Translations under genes and position numbers: made by a program
Source of the DNA: Candidatus Obscuribacterales bacterium
GTDB lineage: Bacteria; Cyanobacteriota; Vampirovibrionia; Obscuribacterales; Obscuribacteraceae
Assembly (NCBI GenBank): GCA_020050835.1
Contig: JAGVKB010000138.1
Coordinates: 29,775-93,774 of the forward strand
Direction of reading: 5' to 3'
DNA: 64,000 bases
The notes under the pieces: model-generated
Seen by the model: only the letters and a program-made list of their open reading frames with translations
What the model was told of the DNA's origin: nothing
Database searches by the model: none
Shown here: piece after piece, positions 1 through 9,061 of the stretch
How the letters are laid out: each line of letters opens with the position of its first letter
How positions within the stretch are numbered: the stretch's first letter is position 1

Positions 1-2331
1 CCTGCCATCGAGCTGCCCATCGTCATTCCGCCCGCTGCTTCGGCGGTGGACCCGGTCTGCCACATGACGGTCGACCCGGCCTCCGCTGCTTCTTCCTGCG
101 AGTACAAGGGCACGAAGTATTACTTCTGCTGCCCGGGCTGTCTCAAGAAGTTCAGCGGCAACGAGGAGCGCTACTTGCATCCGGACGACAGTGTAAGCCC
201 GCCCAGCAAGCCGGCACCGGCCGGAGCCGAGTTCTTCTGCCCGATGGACCCGGAGGTTATCCAAGATAGTCCAGGTGATTGCCCGAAATGCGGAATGGCG
301 CTCGAACCTCGCGCCGGTTCCAGCGCAACCGGCGACGAAGAGATGAAGGATATGCTCCACCGGCTGCGTGTCGGAGCTTTCCTCGCCGTTCCAGCGATTG
401 TGCTCGGCATGCTCGAGCATACCCTCGGTCACAAACTGCACGAGTCCATTCCGAGTGATTTCCTGCACTGGATGCTCATGCTACTCACGGCGCCGGTGAT
501 CTTCCTGTCCGGCTCCATCTTCTTCCAGCGAGCTTACAAGTCGCTGGTCAACCGCAGCCCGAACATGTTCACCTTGATCGGGCTGGGAGTCGGCGTCGCC
601 TTTGGATACAGCGCATTTGCCACCATCTTTCCGGCGGCAGTACCGGCAGCATTCCTCTTGCATGAGGGCGCTCCGGTTGTCTACTTCGAAGCGGCCGCCG
701 CAATCACGATTCTGGCTCTGCTCGGGCAAGTGCTCGAGTTGAGAGCACGGGCCAAGACCACCAGCGCGATTCGAGCGTTAGTCTCACTTGCTCCGAAGCA
801 GGCGCGGCTGGTACACGCCGACGGTCGGGAAGAAGACGTGGCGATCGAGCTTGTGAAAGTGGGCAACACTTTGCGAGTTCGCCCCGGCGAAAGCATCCCG
901 GCAGACGGCGCAGTGCTCGTGGGGACCAGCTCGGTCGATCAATCGATCATGACCGGCGAGCCACTGCCGGTGGTGAAGAGCAGCGGCGACAAGGTGATCG
1001 GCGGAACAGTAAACGGCACCGGCAGCTTTACCATGAAAGCGGAGAAAGTCGGCAAGGACACTCTCCTTTCGCAGGTGGTCGAGCTTGCCAGAGCCGCTCA
1101 GCTCAGCCGTGTTCCGATCCAGTCGCTCGTAGACAGGGTGGCGGCGTACTTCGTGCCGGGCGTGCTGCTGACGGCGCTTTTGACGTTTGCCGCCTGGGCG
1201 GTTTTCGGAGCGAGCCTGTCGCAAGCTCTGCTCTGCGCCATCTCGGTCTTGATTATCGCCTGCCCTTGCGCTCTCGGTCTGGCCACCCCGATGTCGATTA
1301 CCGTCGCAATCGGACGCGGCGCTCAAGCAGGCGTGTTGGTCAAGGACGCCGGCGCGCTCCAGGCGCTCGAAACAGTAGACACGCTGGTTGTCGACAAGAC
1401 CGGCACGCTCACCGAGGGCAAGCCGACGGTCGACACAGTGATCGCAGGCGCCGGCTACGACGAGCACACCATTCTGGCGCTGGCCGCCGCTGTCGAGAAC
1501 CAGAGCGAGCACCCGCTGGCCTCGGCGCTCCTGGCTGCCGCGCGAAAGCGTGGGCTCTCACTAGCCACCGTCTCGGACTTCGCTTCAATACCAGGCAAGG
1601 GAGTGGTAGCCACGGTTGGCGGTCGTCAGGTAGCGGTCGGCAACTTAAAGCTGCTCAATGACCTCTCCATTACGGCGGTCGGTTTCATGGCCAGGGCCGA
1701 CGAGCTGCGCAGGCAAGGCCATTCGACCTTCTATGTCGCCGTTGACGGTTGGACAGCCGGCTTGGTTTCAGTGGTCGACCCGGTCAAAGCTTCCGCCAAA
1801 GATGCGGTTGCTCAACTCCAGAAGCAAGGCATGCGCGTAGTCATGCTGACCGGCGACGGTCAGAGCACCGCCGAAGCCGTTGCCAAACAGCTCGGCATCA
1901 AAGAAGTGATCGCCGACGTTCTACCGACCGAAAAGGCGGCAGTCGTCAAACAGCTCCAGCTCGAAGGCCGGCGCGTCGCAATGGCTGGCGACGGTGTCAA
2001 CGACTCACCGGCCCTCGCGCAAGCCAATGTCGGCATCGCGATGGGCACCGGCACCGATATCGCCATTCAACACGCTGACATCGTCCTGGTGCAAGGCGAC
2101 CTGCGCGGGATCGTGAAGGCTCTCAACTTGAGCCGCGCCATGATGAGCAACATCAAGCAAAACCTCGTTCTCGCTTTCGGCTACAACCTTTTGGCGGTGC
2201 CGTTAGCAGCCGGTCTGCTTTTCCCTGTCTTCGGACTGCTGTTAAGTCCGATGATCGCCAGCGCGGCGATGAGCCTGAGCTCCGTATCGGTGATCGCCAA
2301 TTCGCTGCGCCTGCGCAACTCCAAGTTGTAG
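1..2331 (+). CDS. copA: Copper-translocating P1B-type ATPase, 5' partial
   Basis: ATP-driven Cu(I)/heavy-metal export pump of the inner membrane. The reading frame is open to the left edge. The first possible start, GTG at 46, has no ribosome binding site, so the true start is probably outside the window. Numbering from that GTG: a YHS metal-binding domain (about 1-45, Cys pairs), a short heavy-metal-binding domain (about 64-90, CPMDP and CPKCGM), then the P-type core with CPC at 406-408, phosphorylated DKTGT from 450, the HP motif of the nucleotide-binding domain at 489 and GDGVND at 648-653. YN in the seventh and MSLSS in the eighth membrane helix match the P1B-1 (copper) signature. A hairpin separates it by 147 bp from cassette 1. 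Confidence 0.95.
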   Translation, partial: PAIELPIVIPPAASAVDPVCHMTVDPASAASSCEYKGTKYYFCCPGCLKKFSGNEERYLHPDDSVSPPSKPAPAGAEFFCPMDPEVIQDSPGDCPKCGMALEPRAGSSATGDEEMKDMLHRLRVGAFLAVPAIVLGMLEHTLGHKLHESIPSDFLHWMLMLLTAPVIFLSGSIFFQRAYKSLVNRSPNMFTLIGLGVGVAFGYSAFATIFPAAVPAAFLLHEGAPVVYFEAAAAITILALLGQVLELRARAKTTSAIRALVSLAPKQARLVHADGREEDVAIELVKVGNTLRVRPGESIPADGAVLVGTSSVDQSIMTGEPLPVVKSSGDKVIGGTVNGTGSFTMKAEKVGKDTLLSQVVELARAAQLSRVPIQSLVDRVAAYFVPGVLLTALLTFAAWAVFGASLSQALLCAISVLIIACPCALGLATPMSITVAIGRGAQAGVLVKDAGALQALETVDTLVVDKTGTLTEGKPTVDTVIAGAGYDEHTILALAAAVENQSEHPLASALLAAARKRGLSLATVSDFASIPGKGVVATVGGRQVAVGNLKLLNDLSITAVGFMARADELRRQGHSTFYVAVDGWTAGLVSVVDPVKASAKDAVAQLQKQGMRVVMLTGDGQSTAEAVAKQLGIKEVIADVLPTEKAAVVKQLQLEGRRVAMAGDGVNDSPALAQANVGIAMGTGTDIAIQHADIVLVQGDLRGIVKALNLSRAMMSNIKQNLVLAFGYNLLAVPLAAGLLFPVFGLLLSPMIASAAMSLSSVSVIANSLRLRNSKL

Positions 2332-2390
2332 CAAGACAGCGATCACCATGATGGTTGCTCGAGCTCCCACTGTCCGCTTGCGATCACATT

Positions 2391-2431
2391 CCATCAGGCG
2401 AGCAGGGAGGAAACTTCCTGCTCGCTGATGG
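2391..2431 (+). terminator. Strong stem-loop between copA and cassette 1
   Basis: CCATCAG plus CGAGCAGG (one bulged G) pairs with CCTGCTCG plus CTGATGG, giving a 15-bp stem around a 10-nt loop. No U-tract follows, so it may be a terminator for the ATPase gene, an attenuator, or an mRNA-stabilising 5' structure for cassette 1, whose start codon is 48 nt downstream. Confidence 0.55.
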
Positions 2432-2478
2432 CACAGCTCCGACCGGCTATCCATGAACTCTTTAAGGAGAGATGACAC

Positions 2479-4020
2479 ATGTCAGTACAAAGTTCATCGT
2501 CCGGCGCAAGCGAACAGCCTCAGAAAGCTCCACTCGTTTTGCGCCCGGCTATCGATCCATCGGTGGCAGCCTTTCTCAACGACAAGGCTCAGCTCGGACA
2601 GCTCGTCACCGCGTTAGGCAGCCCGCTCAACCTGCTGTTTCCCGGACTGCTCAAGCAGAACATCGACGCCTACCAGGCTGTTTTGACCAAACACAGCCTG
2701 CCTGGTCGCGTCTTCTTCGCGCACAAGGTGACGATGGCCGACTGCCTGATTCGGCAGTTGGCTGTCGAGCCGGTCAGCCTCGACGTCGCTTCGTTGAACG
2801 AGCTCAGGCACGGGCTATCAGCCGGATTCACCGGAGACCGCATGGAAGCGACCGGACCCAAGAACGCCGAGTTTCTTTCGCTCTGCATGCTGCAGGGTGT
2901 CACCATCAACGTCGACAGCGTGGCCGAGCTCGCGCAGCTGGTGCGGCTTAAGAAGCTTCTGCCGCCCGGCAAGAAGACCAAACTGCTGCTCCGCCTCTCC
3001 GGCTTCGCCAGCAGCACGGCCCAGAATCTGGTCAAATCGAGCCGCTTCGGTGTACCGCTGGCGGAAGTCGACTCCGCCTTCCGGATTCTTCAGGAGCACG
3101 AACAGGACTTCAGCCTCCTCGGATTCGCCTTCCACCTCGATACGGTCACGGTCCACGAACGCCTGACTGCCATCGAGCAGTGTCTCGACCTGCACGAAAA
3201 GGCGGTCGCTCTCGGCTTCGAACCCAACGTGCTGAACATCGGAGGCGGCTTCCGGGTTAACTACCTGGAAAACCAGCAGGACTGGGCCAACTATGTCTCA
3301 GCCTTGAAGGAATCGGTGCTCGGCACCGGCGCGCCGCTGACCTGGCAGAAATCAGGTTTCGGCATGTCAGTCGACAACGGCAAGCTGAAGGGCAGCTTCA
3401 ACACCTACGGTTACTTCGAGCCGACTCCGGGCGCGAAGTTTCTCGACGAGATTCTCAACAGCCAGCTTACGGCTCGCGAGGACAAGACCGTGGCCACCAT
3501 CATGCGAAGTAACATGATCGAGCTTTGGATCGAGCCGGGGCGATCATTGGTCGACCAGTGCGGAGTCACAGTCGCTCGCGTCAACTCCTTGCGCAAAGCC
3601 AGCACCGGCGAACAGCTGGTCAGCCTGAACATGAAGCGCCAGGATGTCGCCTTCCTGGACCAGGAATTTTTCGTGGACCCGGTAGTTCTCTACCGCTCGC
3701 CTCCTGCCGGTGATGCACCGTCGGCAGTGCCCGTCTTCTTCGCCGGAGACCTCTGCCTGGAAAGCGACCTGATCTGCCGCCACCTCACCTTCCTGAAAAG
3801 GCTGCCGGAAGAAGGAGATTTAGTGGCCTTCATCAACACCGCCGGCTATTACATGGACTTCAGCGCGTCGCAGGCGATCATGCAGCCGGTCGCCCGCAAA
3901 GTCGCCATCGTGAAGCAAGAAGCAAAGTTCTCCTGGGTAGCCGACGAGCAGTTCTCGGTTGCCTGGCACTTTTACAACGGCGAGTCCGACGGCACCCAGC
4001 CGAACGGCAATTTGAGCTGA
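2479..4020 (+). CDS. Y4yA-like PLP-dependent decarboxylase-fold enzyme (cassette 1)
   Basis: Fold-type III PLP enzyme of the ornithine/diaminopimelate/arginine decarboxylase group, closest in style to the Y4yA family. K83 in the FAHK motif is the expected PLP lysine. A glycine-rich phosphate loop (NIGGGF) lies near residue 255, and CLESD near 420 matches the second active-site motif (CESxD) of the group. At 513 aa it is longer than LysA or SpeC (about 420). Start ATG has AAGGAG 9 nt upstream. First gene of a three-gene cassette repeated at 12.3-16.5 kb. The true substrate is unknown. SbnH of staphyloferrin B synthesis belongs to the same superfamily, which makes a diamino-acid derivative a reasonable guess. 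Confidence 0.85.
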   Translation: MSVQSSSSGASEQPQKAPLVLRPAIDPSVAAFLNDKAQLGQLVTALGSPLNLLFPGLLKQNIDAYQAVLTKHSLPGRVFFAHKVTMADCLIRQLAVEPVSLDVASLNELRHGLSAGFTGDRMEATGPKNAEFLSLCMLQGVTINVDSVAELAQLVRLKKLLPPGKKTKLLLRLSGFASSTAQNLVKSSRFGVPLAEVDSAFRILQEHEQDFSLLGFAFHLDTVTVHERLTAIEQCLDLHEKAVALGFEPNVLNIGGGFRVNYLENQQDWANYVSALKESVLGTGAPLTWQKSGFGMSVDNGKLKGSFNTYGYFEPTPGAKFLDEILNSQLTAREDKTVATIMRSNMIELWIEPGRSLVDQCGVTVARVNSLRKASTGEQLVSLNMKRQDVAFLDQEFFVDPVVLYRSPPAGDAPSAVPVFFAGDLCLESDLICRHLTFLKRLPEEGDLVAFINTAGYYMDFSASQAIMQPVARKVAIVKQEAKFSWVADEQFSVAWHFYNGESDGTQPNGNLS

Positions 4021-4108
4021 CTTCAACTGACTGTTAGTGACTACCCACCGCCGGGCGGCGGATTGCATCTGCAATCCGCCCTCCGGCGCTCAACAAAGGA
4101 GCAATGAG

Positions 4109-5455
4109 ATGCTTATCAAGCACATCACCGAAGCTGTCGGGAATACGCCTCTGCTGGAGATCGACCCGGCCATTCACGGTCTCAAGAACATCACCCTCTA
4201 TGCCAAACTGGAGCATTTGAATCCGTTTGGATCGCTCAAGGACAGGCCGGCGCTGTCTCTGCTCAAGGACGACCTGGCCAAGCTGAAGGCCGGCGGCAAG
4301 ACGGCGATCGAATCATCCAGCGGCAACATGGCCAAAGCGATGACTTTGATCTGCTCCACTCACGGCGTGCCGTTTCGGATCGTCACCAACCGCATTCACT
4401 TGCGCGAGGTCAAGCAGATCCTCCAGCTCGTCGGCGCGCAGATCGACGAGTTTCCCGGCATGTCTTCCTGTCCCGACCCGAGCGACCCCAACAATCCGCT
4501 GGCTTACATCGAGCGCGCGATGGCGGCCGAGCCCGACAAGTTCTTCCACGGCTCGCAGTACACCAATGAGAAGAACCCGGACGCGCACTACCAGACGACC
4601 GGCCCGGAAATCTTCGCCGACGCCGGCAAAATTGACTACCTCATCACCGGACTCGGCACCACCGGCTCGTCCGGTGGCGTCGGCAGATTCCTTAAGGAGA
4701 AGAATCCCGACCTGAAAATGGTCGGCGTGGTAGCTCCGAAGGGACAAGTCATTCCCGGTATCCGCAGCGCCGACGAGATGTACGAGGTCGGTCTCTTCAA
4801 GAAAGACCTCTATAACAAAGTGGTGGAGGTCAACACCGACGAAGCTGTCGACGGCATGCTCACACTGATCCGCAAGGCCGGCGTCTTGGGTGGACCGACG
4901 GCCGGTGCAGGCTTGGCGGCCGCTTTGAAGTATCTCAGGGAGATTGACGCGACGCTGACCACCAAGGCCAGCGCCGTCTTCCTCATCTGCGACCGCGCCG
5001 AATGGTATCTCTCCTACCTGCAGAAGCATCGCCCGCAGCTCTTCGGACTGGCGGCTCGCAAGGAATCGGTGCGAACCGTTACCCAGCAGGATGCCGATGC
5101 GTCCGTGCAGTTTTCCGTCGAGCAGGCCCTTCAGTGGACCGAGCAGCCGGCCGGACTGGTAGTGGTGGATATGCGGGGCAGCATCGCCTTCAAGGCGAGC
5201 CACATCCCGGGCTCCATCAACATGCCGCAGGAGATGCTGGAAGACATGTCCGAGTGGGGCGTGCCGTTCTCCAACGGAGCCCGCGTGCTCTTCGTCTGCC
5301 CGACCGGCGATCAGTCCAAAAAATGCGCGGCGTTTTTCAAGGCGCGCGGCATCGACTGCGCCAGCCTCAAGGGCGGCTTCATCGCCTGGCGCGATGCCGG
5401 CAAGCCAACCGAAAAGGCAGCCGGAGCCGCTGCGAAACCAGCCAAACAGGGCTAG
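4109..5455 (+). CDS. Cysteine-synthase-like PLP enzyme with C-terminal rhodanese domain (cassette 1)
   Basis: Residues 1-320 form a fold-type II beta-replacing PLP enzyme (CysK/CBS/SbnA group). K44 in FGSLKD is the PLP lysine, SSSGN near 72 binds substrate carboxylate and GTTGS near 180 cups the phosphate. Residues about 335-435 form a rhodanese domain with the persulfide cysteine C397 in CPTGDQS. The fusion suggests that sulfur is carried on the same polypeptide. ATG 4109 is chosen over the upstream GTG 4037 because AAGGAG lies 7 nt before it and because it aligns exactly with the paralogue at 13836. The next gene starts 9 nt downstream and its ribosome binding site overlaps this stop codon. 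Confidence 0.87.
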   Translation: MLIKHITEAVGNTPLLEIDPAIHGLKNITLYAKLEHLNPFGSLKDRPALSLLKDDLAKLKAGGKTAIESSSGNMAKAMTLICSTHGVPFRIVTNRIHLREVKQILQLVGAQIDEFPGMSSCPDPSDPNNPLAYIERAMAAEPDKFFHGSQYTNEKNPDAHYQTTGPEIFADAGKIDYLITGLGTTGSSGGVGRFLKEKNPDLKMVGVVAPKGQVIPGIRSADEMYEVGLFKKDLYNKVVEVNTDEAVDGMLTLIRKAGVLGGPTAGAGLAAALKYLREIDATLTTKASAVFLICDRAEWYLSYLQKHRPQLFGLAARKESVRTVTQQDADASVQFSVEQALQWTEQPAGLVVVDMRGSIAFKASHIPGSINMPQEMLEDMSEWGVPFSNGARVLFVCPTGDQSKKCAAFFKARGIDCASLKGGFIAWRDAGKPTEKAAGAAAKPAKQG

Positions 5456-5464
5456 GAGGATGCT

Positions 5465-6748
5465 ATGTCCGAACCACATTGTGATGGTGACATCTGCTCG
5501 CTCGGAGCTCCGGCTGCCGACGAGCAGACCTTTCCGGATGTGCGCAAGGAGTTCCCGATCTTCGCCAATCATCCGGAGATTACTTTCTTCGACAACGCTT
5601 CCACCTCGCAGAAGCCGGCTTCGGTCATCCAGACGATCACCGACTTCTACACCCACTCCTGCGCGAACGCCGGCAGGGCTTCCTACAGCCTCTCAACGAA
5701 AGCAGCCCAGGAGATTGAGCAGACGCGCAATCGAATCGCTCGATTTCTCAACGCCGACAGCTCGGAGATTGTCTTCACGTCAGGCTCCACCGAGAGCCTG
5801 AACATGGTGGCACAGTGCTGGGGGCTGGCCAATCTGAAGAGCGGCGATGAAGTGATGGTCTGTTTCGAAGACCACAAATCGACCGTTCTTCCCTGGCTGA
5901 ATCTCAAAGACCTGCTTGCGCGTTTCGGCGTAAGCATCAAGATCGTGCCGGTCAACATTCACGCCGAAGGCGATTACGAACTGAAGAGCATTCGCGAGCA
6001 ATTGACTGCGCGCACCCGCCTGCTGGCGATCACGCATGTGCACCACCTCTACGGGCTGGACATGGAGGTCAAGGCGATTCGCGCGATCGTGGGCGAGAAC
6101 GTCTTGATCTCGCTCGATGCCAGCCAGAGCGTTGGGCACCGGCCGGTAGACGTAAAGGACCTGACGGTCGACTTCCTTTCGTTTTCCGGTCACAAGATGT
6201 TCGCCGCCAACGGCGTCGGTGTGCTCTGGGTGGCAACCAAGCTCCACGGTCAGCTGATTCAACACAAACCTGGTGGCAGTACGCCAGGCCAGCTGACTAA
6301 CGACTCCTTCACTCTCGCCAACCGCTCGCTACCGGCATTGCTGGAAGCCGGCACGCAGAACATTCCGGCCATCCTCTCTCTCAAGTCTGCTGTCGAATTG
6401 ATCGAAAGAGTCGGAATCAACCGGATCGAGAAGCACGTCTCGGAGCTCACCCATCGCCTCTACGACGGGTTGAAACTCCTGCCGGGAATCGAGTTCTCGC
6501 CCGGGTTCGGACGCTGCGGTTGCCATACGATTACCGGCTACGGCATCTTGTCTTTCCGCTTCGAGCAAACGGCCACCAGCGATCTGGCCTTCCTGCTCGA
6601 CAGCGAGAAAGTCCTGGTGCGCACCGGCGATCACTGTCTCACCAACCGCCAGCAAGGGGACGACTATGTGCGAGTCAGCCTGCACATCTACAACACCGAG
6701 GCGGAGATCGACCGCCTGTTGGCTGTGCTCACGGCCAACCTGGCCTAA
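5465..6748 (+). CDS. Class V aminotransferase, SufS-like cysteine desulfurase (cassette 1)
   Basis: Fold-type I PLP enzyme of the NifS/SufS/CsdA group, 427 aa. It has the cofactor aspartate in LDASQS, PLP lysine K244 in SGHK, and C391 in RTGDHC at the position of the persulfide cysteine of group II desulfurases (RxGxHC). It could pass sulfane sulfur from cysteine to the rhodanese domain of the preceding protein; that partnership is inferred. AGGAGG overlaps the upstream stop codon. The N-terminal 25 residues contain CD and CS but no clear motif. Two terminator-like hairpins follow, closing the transcription unit. Confidence 0.87.
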   Translation: MSEPHCDGDICSLGAPAADEQTFPDVRKEFPIFANHPEITFFDNASTSQKPASVIQTITDFYTHSCANAGRASYSLSTKAAQEIEQTRNRIARFLNADSSEIVFTSGSTESLNMVAQCWGLANLKSGDEVMVCFEDHKSTVLPWLNLKDLLARFGVSIKIVPVNIHAEGDYELKSIREQLTARTRLLAITHVHHLYGLDMEVKAIRAIVGENVLISLDASQSVGHRPVDVKDLTVDFLSFSGHKMFAANGVGVLWVATKLHGQLIQHKPGGSTPGQLTNDSFTLANRSLPALLEAGTQNIPAILSLKSAVELIERVGINRIEKHVSELTHRLYDGLKLLPGIEFSPGFGRCGCHTITGYGILSFRFEQTATSDLAFLLDSEKVLVRTGDHCLTNRQQGDDYVRVSLHIYNTEAEIDRLLAVLTANLA

Positions 6749-6770
6749 AAACTGGCACGGCAATCAACCG

Positions 6771-6811
6771 ATGGGCAGGAGCGCTCCAATTATCGGGACG
6801 CTCCTGCCCAT
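6771..6811 (+). terminator. Hairpin downstream of cassette 1
   Basis: A perfect 13-bp inverted repeat (ATGGGCAGGAGCG and its complement) encloses a 15-nt loop and is followed by CACTTTGC. It lies 22 nt after the stop of the SufS-like gene. Confidence 0.6.
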
Positions 6812-6827
6812 CACTTTGCTCTCTGCT

Positions 6828-6862
6828 ACCGGAGTTGCCAGCTGACGGCAACTCCGGTTTTT
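6828..6862 (+). terminator. Rho-independent terminator
   Basis: ACCGGAGTTGCC, a 7-nt loop, its exact complement and then a run of five T form a canonical intrinsic terminator. It backs up the hairpin just upstream. The remainder up to 7029 shows no gene. Confidence 0.85.
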
Positions 6863-7029
6863 CAATCGCATTTCTTACTACCCTCCTTAGTATCCCAAGC
6901 GAATCACAGTCAATCGAGGCCTCCCCGCTCCTGAACCACAGCAACTCCTAAGTCCTGTATCATCTACCGAGCAAGGGCACCAATTCCTCAGAGCTTCTCC
7001 GAAAGCCGTTTCCTACCATTTAAACGAAA

Positions 7030-8157
7030 ATGAAATTGAATCGATCTCTGGTCCAATCAGTTTGTCTGTTACTTTTGGTCGCGCTCCTTCTACCGGCCGC
7101 TTGCCGAGCGGCCAAGCCGTCAGTGGCGGAGGGAAATGTTGCACCGCTCAAAGTAGGCTTCATTACGGTCGGACCGCTTGATGATTGGGGTTACAACTAC
7201 TCGCACAATCAAGGACGGCTGTTTCTCGAAGCCACTCTGGGCAAGCAGGTCGAGACGATGATCGTCGACAGAGTGCCTGAATCTCCCGCTGTCAGCCAGG
7301 TCATGGAAAAAATGATCGCTGCCGGCGTAAAGCTCATTTTCTCAACATCCTACGGATATATGGAGCAGGCTCTGCTGGTCGCGGCCAAGCATCCCGATGT
7401 CCTGATTGAGCAATGTTCGCGATTAGGACCACCGGGAGTCAGGAACGTAGCTACTTACTTCGGCAAACAATATGAATCGGTATATATATCCGGGGTGGTG
7501 GCAGGACGGATGACTAAATCCAATAAGATCGGGTTTGTTGCTTCCATTCCACTTCCCTATGTCATTCAAAACATCAACGCATTTACATTGGGTGCCCGTT
7601 CGGCAAATCCGAAGGCGACCGTCAAGGTACGCTGGATTTACGGCTGGACGGACCCAGCGGCAGAGGCGGAAACAACCAACCAGCTCATCAAGGATGGAGC
7701 CGATATCCTCGCAATGAGCCTGGACAGCCCAGTGACGGTTGCTAAATCAGCAGAGAAAGCGGGGGTGATGACAGTTGGCTATCAAACCGATGTCAGCCGG
7801 TTTGCGCCAAAAGGCTGGTTGACCGGTCAGATGTGGAATTGGGGTCCGCTTTACGTCAAGATCGCCAGAGAAGTAATTGAGAAGCGCTGGGCTCCGGACT
7901 TTTATCGCTACGGACTCAAAGATGGATGCACCACGCTCTCTCCTTTCGGAAAGTCAGTGCCAAAAGTAGTGAGGGACGAGGCGCTTGCTCTCAAGGAAAA
8001 GATCATCAACGGTCAAGTTGCGGTCTTTCAAGGACCCTTAAGCGATCGTTCCGGGCAGGAGCGCCTGGAGACCGGCAAGACACCCGATGAGAAGCTGCTG
8101 GACAAGATGAAATGGTTCGTTCCGGGGGTAGAAGGCAACATTCCGCGTCCTTACTGA
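7030..8157 (+). CDS. Bmp/PnrA-family substrate-binding lipoprotein
   Basis: Periplasmic binding protein of the basic membrane protein (Bmp/Med/PnrA) family, 375 aa, anchored as a lipoprotein. The signal peptide ends in a lipobox (LPAAC, Cys near residue 25). The mature part opens with the family-typical LKVGFITVGPLDDWGYN and includes VAGRMTKSNKIGFVAS. Relatives bind nucleosides or other small solutes for ABC import. No permease or ATPase gene lies beside it, so it is an orphan here. It sits alone between terminators and the next gene. The ribosome binding site is weak. Confidence 0.85.
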   Translation: MKLNRSLVQSVCLLLLVALLLPAACRAAKPSVAEGNVAPLKVGFITVGPLDDWGYNYSHNQGRLFLEATLGKQVETMIVDRVPESPAVSQVMEKMIAAGVKLIFSTSYGYMEQALLVAAKHPDVLIEQCSRLGPPGVRNVATYFGKQYESVYISGVVAGRMTKSNKIGFVASIPLPYVIQNINAFTLGARSANPKATVKVRWIYGWTDPAAEAETTNQLIKDGADILAMSLDSPVTVAKSAEKAGVMTVGYQTDVSRFAPKGWLTGQMWNWGPLYVKIAREVIEKRWAPDFYRYGLKDGCTTLSPFGKSVPKVVRDEALALKEKIINGQVAVFQGPLSDRSGQERLETGKTPDEKLLDKMKWFVPGVEGNIPRPY

Positions 8158-8281
8158 GATTGCAGTACGCTCAATGTTTAACCAGTTGCCGTGCTCGCCA
8201 ATGTCAAGCGCTCATTCTTCAGGCATAATGGTTCAGATGCTTGACCGTTTGGAAAGATTTCAGGTCAAGAGAGGATAGACC

Positions 8282-9013
8282 ATGGAATTGATCGACGTCC
8301 GGTTATTGGCTCCGCTAGCAACATTATGCGGGATCATCGTCACCGTCTCGCTCTGGAATTTGAACAAACAAAGGAAGGCTGTTTCCTACAAAATACTTGA
8401 ATGCATCGATCTGATGAGCGTGCGAGGACCGGCTAGAAAGCGAATTGAACTTACATTCGATGGAACACAGGTCGAAGATGCGCAGCTAGTTTCAGTAATG
8501 ATCGTCAATTCCGGTCATCTACCGATCAATCTCGGTGATTATCAATCACCGTTGACGATTGTAGTGAATCCCGGCGCCGAAATTGTTTCAGCAGACATTA
8601 CCGAAACAGAGCCGGCGGATCTCGATGAAAGGCTTTCCGGCAGCAAAGAGCCTAAGCAGTTTATCGATCGAGTAGAGAAGGAGCGCGTCGTGCTTACACC
8701 ACTAGTGCTGAACGCCGAGGACGCGATGGTAATACAGCTACTCGTTCGCAAACTGAAAGGAAAGGTAGCGGTGCGCGGTCATTTGCTGGGCATCAGCAAG
8801 ATAAGAGAGCATGTCCGAGCAAAACTCGTGCAAAATGCCCTGATTTATTTTGGTGCCTTTATAATGGCAGTCTCAATTTTCTGTGTGGAGCCGCCCACAG
8901 TTTTGTTGGAATACGGCTTCGACAATGCGCTTCCCTGGACATTTCTCTTCTTTTTCGGTTATGTATTTCTCTGGGCCGGTCTTAAGCAGCTCAAGAGTGC
9001 AAATAGTCGATAG
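8282..9013 (+). CDS. Predicted membrane protein, unknown function
   Basis: Not recognised. 243 aa with an N-terminal membrane segment (about 7-24), a soluble middle domain of about 160 residues rich in beta-type sequence, and two C-terminal hydrophobic segments (about 188-208 and 215-232). ATG follows a GAGAGGAT site. It ends 48 nt before the sensor gene, with which it may be co-transcribed. The topology places the middle domain on one side of the inner membrane. Confidence 0.7.
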   Translation: MELIDVRLLAPLATLCGIIVTVSLWNLNKQRKAVSYKILECIDLMSVRGPARKRIELTFDGTQVEDAQLVSVMIVNSGHLPINLGDYQSPLTIVVNPGAEIVSADITETEPADLDERLSGSKEPKQFIDRVEKERVVLTPLVLNAEDAMVIQLLVRKLKGKVAVRGHLLGISKIREHVRAKLVQNALIYFGAFIMAVSIFCVEPPTVLLEYGFDNALPWTFLFFFGYVFLWAGLKQLKSANSR

Positions 9014-9061
9014 CCACCCCGCACGTTACATGGATTGAGAGCACCATCAGGAGAATCGTCG

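Noticed and set aside
784..1512. Long minus-strand open frame (242 codons) inside copA
   Set aside because: It opposes a P-type ATPase with all motifs; its composition (Arg/Gln/His-rich) is typical of an antisense shadow in GC-rich DNA.
4313..5656. 447-codon minus-strand frame over the CysK-rhodanese gene
   Set aside because: Shadow of a clear gene with conserved active-site residues and good ribosome binding sites on the plus strand.
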